Assembly: GCA_900128585.1 (NCBI GenBank)
Contig: LT642709.1
Coordinates: forward strand, 1-12,122
Source of the DNA: Stramenopiles sp. TOSAG23-3
Taxonomy: Eukaryota > Sar
DNA length: 12,122 nt
Direction: 5' to 3'
The notes under the pieces were generated by a model. The model was not told the DNA's origin and searched no databases. It was given only the letters and a program-made list of their open reading frames with translations. Below, one piece after another: positions 7,968 through 12,122 of the stretch; the stretch's first letter is position 1, and each line of letters opens with the position of its first letter. Both the position numbers and the translations under genes were made by a program.

Positions 7968-7973
7968 TATAAA
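7968..7973 (+). promoter_or_regulatory. TATAAA ahead of a small ORF
   Basis: TATAAA occurs within ACATATAAATTCGCC, flanked by GC-richer sequence, 48 bases upstream of the ATG at 8021. That spacing would allow a short 5' leader. In generally AT-rich spacers this hexamer is common, so it counts mainly as support for the small ORF. Confidence 0.25.
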
Positions 7974-8020
7974 TTCGCCCCTTCAATTTGCACGCTTGGG
8001 CATCTTTGTGCCAAAAGACT

Positions 8021-8212
8021 ATGGTGCCGGCTCAAATGTCGCATAGGCTGTGGTTCTTCGGACGTCTACTAATATATTTTCTATATTTTCCTCTTGCATT
8101 GCTTCTATTTTTACTAAAGATCTATTCAGAAAGGGTCGGGGGAAAGTTGCGGGACGAACTCGCTCCATTACTCTTCGATTTTTACAATCATTATCGACAC
8201 ATTGTCCCGTGA
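8021..8212 (+). CDS. Possible 63-residue single-pass membrane protein
   Basis: An ATG frame encodes 63 residues: a short N-terminal segment with MSHRLWFFGR, a hydrophobic helix (about residues 14-33), and a mixed charged tail RVGGKLRDELAPLLFDFY ending HIVP. I recognise no family. For it: a TATAAA 48 bases upstream, gene-like base composition, and a protein-like tail. Against it: the last 45 bases are antisense to the PP2C 3' coding end, and short frames like this arise by chance. The hydrophobic part may simply reflect T-rich 3' UTR sequence. Treat it as a candidate only. Confidence 0.25.
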   Translation: MVPAQMSHRLWFFGRLLIYFLYFPLALLLFLLKIYSERVGGKLRDELAPLLFDFYNHYRHIVP

Positions 8213-9211
8213 ATTTAACTCATGAATCGCTTTGTTGCAAAGCATTTCAGCGGTTGCTTCGCACGTTTCTCCAATGGCTAACTTCTGTCCGACCCAATCA
8301 ACAGCCGACTGGTTGTCCATCACGTCCCATAACCCATCGCATGCTAAAATGATAAAGTCGTCCTCGGGGGTCAATTCAATTGCCTCCACTTCCGGGTCGG
8401 CCAGGACTAAATTCGCGGTGATCCCAAAATCCTTCAGCCACGAACTGCCCATTTTAAAATCGGCGTCGCCTATTGCCCGGGAAACTGCGAGGACCCCAAA
8501 TATGCGCCCGTGAAAGACCTTTCCGCCGGCGTTTACAATGCGTAGTTCTTCCGACTCTTCCCCAGGTTTGTGGTCCCGAGACATTGGGATGGCCTTGCCG
8601 TTTCTAGACAACACGGTCCGGGCGTCCCCAGTGTTCGCTACGTACAAACGGTTGCCAAGGACCAATGCAGAAGTGACCGTGGAGCCTACATTGTCTAACT
8701 TTTCATCGACGCACTTTTTTAAGAAGTCATCGTCAACTTTCAAAAAAGTTTCCAACAGCGTAGACTTTACGTCTGCGTCCAGCACCCGCCCATTTGCAGG
8801 GACCGCTAACCTATTCAACCCCACTTCTAAGTCTGCCACTATGTGGTCTCTGATATATATACTACACTCCCGGCCACCATGACCGTCGAACACGCCGAAA
8901 AACTTGGAAGGTGGGAGGCCAGCGTGCACGCCCAATGATATTGCGCCGATGTGCTCGTCTTCCATGGTTCTACGGTAGCCCCTTTCACCATGTGCTCCAA
9001 AGGAAAAGTTTAAATAGGACGGTTTGCTGCTTGCAGGGGCGATGTCGGACGAACAATTCTCAGAGGCGTCAGCTGAAGCTGGAACTCCTTCGTCCACATT
9101 ATCACCAAGCAAAGCTTGGGCAAAGGGCGTGAGCGACGTGCGGCGCCCTGATTCCGTCGTCGATGCGACGGGAGCGGAACGCTCGAATATGACTTGCGAA
9201 CGTCTGCGCAT
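8168..9211 (-). CDS. PP2C-family (PPM) Ser/Thr protein phosphatase
   Basis: PPM phosphatases remove phosphate from Ser/Thr residues using two Mg2+/Mn2+ ions and act as monomers in stress and signalling pathways. This 347-residue product is a complete, near-minimal PP2C. Motifs appear in order: RRTMEDEH (80-87), FFGVFDGHGG (104-113), GSTVTSALV (176-184), YVANTGDARTVL (190-201), MSRDHKP (210-216), LAVSRAIGD (241-249), ADPEV (271-275), ACDGLWDV (290-297) and SRDNVSIMIV (334-343). The metal-binding acidic residues expected from the family are present: D85, D109, D249, D292 and D336. Residues 1-65 are Ser/Ala-rich and probably disordered. ATG 9211 has A at -3. The frame stays open upstream for about 50 codons (to the TAA at 9365-9367) but holds no ATG, only TTG 9337. 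Target proteins are unknown. It is transcribed away from the SET gene and converges on RPL13. Confidence 0.96.
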   Translation of the reverse strand: MRRRSQVIFERSAPVASTTESGRRTSLTPFAQALLGDNVDEGVPASADASENCSSDIAPASSKPSYLNFSFGAHGERGYRRTMEDEHIGAISLGVHAGLPPSKFFGVFDGHGGRECSIYIRDHIVADLEVGLNRLAVPANGRVLDADVKSTLLETFLKVDDDFLKKCVDEKLDNVGSTVTSALVLGNRLYVANTGDARTVLSRNGKAIPMSRDHKPGEESEELRIVNAGGKVFHGRIFGVLAVSRAIGDADFKMGSSWLKDFGITANLVLADPEVEAIELTPEDDFIILACDGLWDVMDNQSAVDWVGQKLAIGETCEATAEMLCNKAIHELNSRDNVSIMIVKIEE

Positions 9212-9248
9212 AGTGTGTCCAAAATATTTTTTTTCTTCGGCACACTGT

Positions 9249-9464
9249 CTACGAAATAACGTGGTGCGAAGGAACCAGTTTTGTGTGCGGCGGGAAGAGT
9301 AAGAAAACGTTTCTCGCGGAAATCTTTTCACGAACAAATTTTTGAATGTCCTTTTTAAGGCAACTTATATGATGTGCAGGATGTTTTGCAGGTGCTCCGC
9401 GTGAAACTCCGTCGCAATTCCTAACATCAATTGGATTACATTCTATTCGTCTCTTTGTGTTCAT
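9249..9464 (-). other. 71-codon upstream ORF in the PP2C leader region
   Basis: An ATG at 9464 opens a 71-residue frame whose TAG lies 37 bases before the PP2C ATG. The product is mixed and protein-like (MNTKRRIECNPIDVRNCDG at the start) but matches nothing I know. In part of the same DNA the PP2C frame is also open, without an ATG, and reads Arg-rich (residues like RRTQNWFLRTTLFRRQ). It may be a regulatory upstream ORF, a piece of an unrecognised spliced exon, or chance. I could not find a convincing GT-AG pair linking it to the phosphatase frame. Confidence 0.25.
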
Positions 9465-9564
9465 CAAAATAGTTTAATTATTTTACACTATATACTGACT
9501 GTGTTTCTTTTTTTTTCTTCTACATATAATAATACACGATAGTATAGTAGTAGAAGAAGAGGAG

Positions 9565-9660
9565 ATAATTATGCATGCCACCACCCGCGGCGGCTTCTAT
9601 TTGCCTTCTTTTTGTTCTTCACCTGCTCTGTCCTCTTCTGCGCTGTGCTTCTTCTTAAAA
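9565..9660. other. GC-rich island with nested palindromes
   Basis: Within AT-rich DNA this patch contains ATGCATGC (palindromes ATGCAT and GCATGC), then CCACCACCCGCGGCGGC with the palindrome CCGCGG, then a pyrimidine-rich stretch. A 43-codon ATG frame (9571-9702, +) and a 30-40 codon basic frame without ATG on the other strand both cross it. The location between two divergent genes suggests a promoter element; a short exon is the alternative. Nothing decides between them. Confidence 0.3.
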
Positions 9661-10259
9661 TTTTGCGTGCTTCGTGTTTTTTTCTTATTTCTGTATAATT
9701 AAGGAATATTAATTATTATATTCATCCATGTTAATTATATGTTCATACTTTAGTAGTCTATAACTATTGTATAAGAAATTTACAGCATATGAATATGAAT
9801 ATATTGGTACAATAAATCCTTACGTTATTGCGTATTCGTTGCGAAATTACAATATCAAATGCTATGTAATGTAAACGGGAGAAGAAAATTATCTCCATTC
9901 ACCTTATTCGGATGGAATAAAAAAAGAAAACACTTCCCATTTCTTCAAGTTAGTAGGTGAATAGCATCAGAATTGAAGATGGAAATATCCAAAAAAATTA
10001 AAACAAAAACCTACGTATTACGAAGGTCATAAACACTAACTGCCACTATAATAACACTGATTAAACGTAAACACCACTAACTAACTCGTTTTTTGATATC
10101 TCCTCCTCGGAATTTGTTTTAATTTATATTTTGTATACTTTACTACTACGAGGTATAAGATGTTTTTATTATTCTAGACTATTAATAGCGCTAGTATTAC
10201 GATGATTATAAGAGAAGAATCAACAAAAGGAAGCAAGGCACCTGAAGAACTGAAGAATG

Positions 10260-10460
10260 AGAATGAATGAAGAAGAAAAAGAATTATTTTTAAGAAGAAA
10301 AGAAGAAGAAGAAGAAGAATGATGAAGAAAAAAAAAATAATAATTATATAATAATAATAAAATAGAAGAGACCGACCCCCCCCACAACAACACCACACCA
10401 CAACAACAGACTCAATAATAATTCGAATATTACACTGAAAAAAAAATGTTGTTGTCGTCG
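10260..10460. repeat. Low-complexity tracts of changing composition
   Basis: Consecutive simple-sequence blocks: a polypurine GAA/AAG-rich tract (about 10260-10330), a TAA/ATA block (10337-10362), a C run of eight (10376-10383), CAA/CCA repeats (10384-10408), and after a short AT stretch an A run with TGTTGTTG (10447-10454) and GTC repeats. CAACAACA (10401-10408) is the exact reverse complement of TGTTGTTG, so a hairpin with a loop of about 38 bases is possible. A reverse-strand frame across this area starts at a non-ATG codon and encodes only simple repeats, so it is not a gene. Confidence 0.75.
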
Positions 10461-10684
10461 TCTTTTTTCTACTACTTGGTATAATAAAAATAATGATGAT
10501 GGGCAAAAAAGTAATAAGAAGTAAGCATGTCCAGAAATATAGTTATTATTATTGCAGATAGAAAATTAAAGAAACGGAAACAGTAAAATACTTTAACAAG
10601 AATCAATTTTGAAAATTTAATATTGAAACTGATTGTTCAGAAAACGTGAAGAAGACATGCATAATTTTTGGTATACGTTTCACC

Positions 10685-11332
10685 ATGACTGAGGCCGCAA
10701 GTCAACGTCGTAAACTCCAAACCTGGACGAACGCTTTTGAAAAAGGCGTTCGTAACGTTGTCTTATGTACACTATTTATTATCCTGGTGCAGGTTTTTAG
10801 GGGCTACCTCGGGGAAATTCGATTGAGGCGTGTGAAAAACAAGTACATAAAAATCCATGGTGCCGATGCAAAATTTTGTTTGGACTACGACAGCAAGGCG
10901 GTAGCTGAGTATAAGAATTTCACGGAGATTCGAAACTCGAACATCGAGGGCCAAGGCCTCTTTGCTAGAAAAGGCATACCGTGTGGTACCTTAATATCCA
11001 CAGTGTATCGACGAGAAACGGGGCTTGGTTTTGGGGTATATATGTGGCAAGTTACCAAATTGAGTGGACAAAAAATTAACCATCACGATATTCCTAACGT
11101 ACGGACTGTAAAATCGGATCATAAGTGGGACATATTTGCCTTGCGAGACATAGCAAGCGGAGAGGAAATTGTAGCGGATTACGTGGATCAACCCTATTTT
11201 ATTTTGCCTCCAATGTTCTTCTGGGATTTAAGTGACGCCAACGGGCTGGGTTATGAGTGGTACCCCAGAAATATGATTTCACTTGTAGAATTTATTGGCC
11301 TGCCGTTGATAATTCTGCTCAATACAGCTTAG
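10685..11332 (+). CDS. Small SET-domain protein with hydrophobic segments at both ends
   Basis: SET domains transfer methyl groups from S-adenosylmethionine to lysine, on histones or other proteins. This 215-residue protein carries one at about residues 80-172: the N-terminal GxG-type block NIEGQGLFARKGIPCGTLIS (86-105), NHHDIPN (132-138, where NHSxxPN is usual), WDIFALRDIASGEEIVADY (148-166, the conserved GEEI-DY end), and a following PYFILPP (170-176). No pre-SET or post-SET Cys clusters are seen. Unusually, a hydrophobic helix at about 24-42 and a second stretch at about 196-213 flank the domain, so it may be membrane-anchored, unlike nuclear histone methyltransferases. The start CACCATGA is a strong context; an in-frame GTG 39 bases upstream was rejected. 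Substrate and activity are unknown. The His in NHH needs testing for catalytic competence. Confidence 0.85.
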   Translation: MTEAASQRRKLQTWTNAFEKGVRNVVLCTLFIILVQVFRGYLGEIRLRRVKNKYIKIHGADAKFCLDYDSKAVAEYKNFTEIRNSNIEGQGLFARKGIPCGTLISTVYRRETGLGFGVYMWQVTKLSGQKINHHDIPNVRTVKSDHKWDIFALRDIASGEEIVADYVDQPYFILPPMFFWDLSDANGLGYEWYPRNMISLVEFIGLPLIILLNTA

Positions 11333-11357
11333 CGCTTTACATTTATGCGGCCTACTT

Positions 11358-11363
11358 AATAAA
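11358..11363 (+). terminator. Polyadenylation signal of the SET gene
   Basis: AATAAA followed by more A's lies 25 bases after the TAG. Only 69 bases separate this stop from the stop of the converging gene, so the two 3' UTRs probably overlap. Confidence 0.5.
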
Positions 11364-11401
11364 AAATAACATACACTCTCTTATATTTTTACATGACCAT
11401 C

Positions 11402-12122
11402 TTACATCTCAGATACCACCATGTCATCCTGGGACTCTTCGACATCCTCAACTTCACTTAAATATTCTTTCTCCCCTGAGGCACTATAACGTGTGTTTTT
11501 GGGTTTGAAGGAACTCTTTGATTGCTTGCGCTGCGCAGCAATTTTCTCGCCAAATTTCAACAAGCGCTCGTGCGTATGTATTTCGGATGGCCTTCTGTTC
11601 TCTTTATGGTGTTCGCCGCTGCTCTTTTTTCTTTTGTTCGCAAAAGACTTTTCGGCTTTCGCTAACAAAAATGCTTGCTGCCGCTTGATGACCTCTTGCT
11701 TTGCCTCTTTGTTTTTTCTATCCCGGAGTTCTTCGGCCTTCTTTCTTTCCTTCTTTTCCATGGCCAAACGCTTGGCATCCAAACGGCGCTTTTGAACCAT
11801 CCATTTGCGCTCTTCCGTGGCTTTAGCATGCTCCAACTTACGTTCTTTCATTCGATTTTTTTGCTTCGTGACAAACTCTGCGCGCTTCCTCTCTTTCACT
11901 CGCGTTGCAACGCGTTCAGTGTATTCTTTCAACCGCGCCTCGCGTGCTGCGCTCTGGTCTTGGATTGCTTCCACGCGGCGTACTTTTTCTTTTTCAACAC
12001 GCCGTCGGTTTTCCTCCACGATTCGGCGTAGTGCAGTTTTGTCTCGCTTCAGCTGCTTCGCCCTTCGGTTTTGAAATGCTGGCGTTTCCAACACTTGAAT
12101 GCGACGCAGCTGTTCTCTTCGC
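11402..12122 (-). CDS. Highly charged helical (coiled-coil-like) protein, N-terminus missing
   Basis: The frame is open at the right edge, so the true start lies outside the window; 239 C-terminal residues are visible. Residues 1 to about 165 are almost continuous Lys/Arg/Glu with Ala and few helix breakers, as in a long coiled coil or single alpha-helix. A looser Ser/Lys-rich part follows, with a KEN tripeptide (codons at 11597-11605) and a basic stretch with SSFKPKN. The end is acidic (YLSEVEDVEESQDDMVVSEM). No catalytic or named domain is seen. Such proteins often bind microtubules, nucleic acid or ribosomal precursors, but the sequence does not choose among these. A frame start at 12094 is GTG and not used. 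It converges on the SET gene with a 69-base gap. That it is a real gene is likely from its composition and length. Confidence 0.78.
   Translation of the reverse strand, partial: RREQLRRIQVLETPAFQNRRAKQLKRDKTALRRIVEENRRRVEKEKVRRVEAIQDQSAAREARLKEYTERVATRVKERKRAEFVTKQKNRMKERKLEHAKATEERKWMVQKRRLDAKRLAMEKKERKKAEELRDRKNKEAKQEVIKRQQAFLLAKAEKSFANKRKKSSGEHHKENRRPSEIHTHERLLKFGEKIAAQRKQSKSSFKPKNTRYSASGEKEYLSEVEDVEESQDDMVVSEM

Larger units (their letters stand above)
7231..8020. other. Convergent spacer downstream of RPL13
   Basis: This is mostly AT-rich 3' flank. It contains a short GC-richer patch (about 7500-7580) with GACGACGTAGCACGTAGCAC, an 8-base inverted repeat (7661-7682), and another GC-richer stretch from about 7915 that leads into a TATAAA and a small ORF. 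Reverse-strand frames in this region start at TTG and are not credible. A box C/D snoRNA-like pair (ATGATGA at about 7851, CTGA at about 7902) lacks a terminal stem. No gene was recognised. Confidence 0.5.
9212..10684. other. Divergent spacer between PP2C and the SET gene
   Basis: About 1.5 kb carries both presumed promoters. Next to PP2C lies a coding-like segment (to about 9464). A GC-rich island follows at about 9565-9660, then roughly 500 bases of plain AT-rich DNA (9700-10260), then low-complexity tracts (10260-10460). A CCAAT box for the PP2C strand (ATTGG at 9430-9434 on +) lies about 220 bases before its ATG. A short ATG frame, 10657-10692, overlaps the SET start out of frame. I see no tRNA or other RNA gene. 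Confidence 0.5.

Noticed and set aside
10174-10506. 110-codon reverse-strand frame over the low-complexity tracts
   Set aside because: It starts at a non-ATG codon and encodes runs of Ile, Phe, Leu and Thr that come directly from simple repeats.

Overview
This window looks like nuclear DNA of a free-living eukaryote, most likely a protist. Two cytosolic ribosomal protein genes of eukaryotic type (uS9/RPS16 and eL13/RPL13) sit beside a tubby-domain protein, a PP2C phosphatase and a SET-domain protein. Each reads as a single uninterrupted exon under the standard code. Coding stretches are visibly more GC-rich than the AT-rich, homopolymer-laden DNA between them. There is no operon structure and no Shine-Dalgarno pattern, and AATAAA-like signals follow several genes. 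The lineage cannot be fixed from this sequence alone; an intron-poor stramenopile or similar protist is only a guess.

Layout, left to right: (1) a nine-pass, His-containing membrane protein, + strand, 208-1461; (2) a tubby-like protein with long charged flanks, + strand, 2154-3863; (3) RPS16, - strand, 4481-4906; (4) a 1.7 kb AT-rich divergent spacer; (5) RPL13, + strand, 6589-7230; (6) a convergent spacer that may hold a tiny membrane ORF at 8021-8212; (7) a complete PP2C phosphatase, - strand, 8168-9211; (8) a 1.5 kb divergent spacer with a GC-rich island and low-complexity tracts; (9) a small SET-domain protein with hydrophobic segments at both ends, + strand, 10685-11332; (10) the 3' part of a highly charged helical protein, - strand, running off the right edge.

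The genes do not form an evident pathway. The two ribosomal protein genes are divergently arranged and each has a CCAAT box about 120-130 bp upstream of its ATG, which suggests parallel but independent promoters. Start codons were chosen as ATG throughout: several longer reading frames begin only with TTG or GTG, which is not credible for a eukaryotic nuclear gene. I see no transposon, CRISPR array, rRNA, tRNA or viral gene. The most unusual items are the membrane-anchored SET protein, the tubby protein whose domain does not end the chain, the linked upstream ORFs before the first gene, and several unexplained GC-rich or motif-bearing patches in the spacers.
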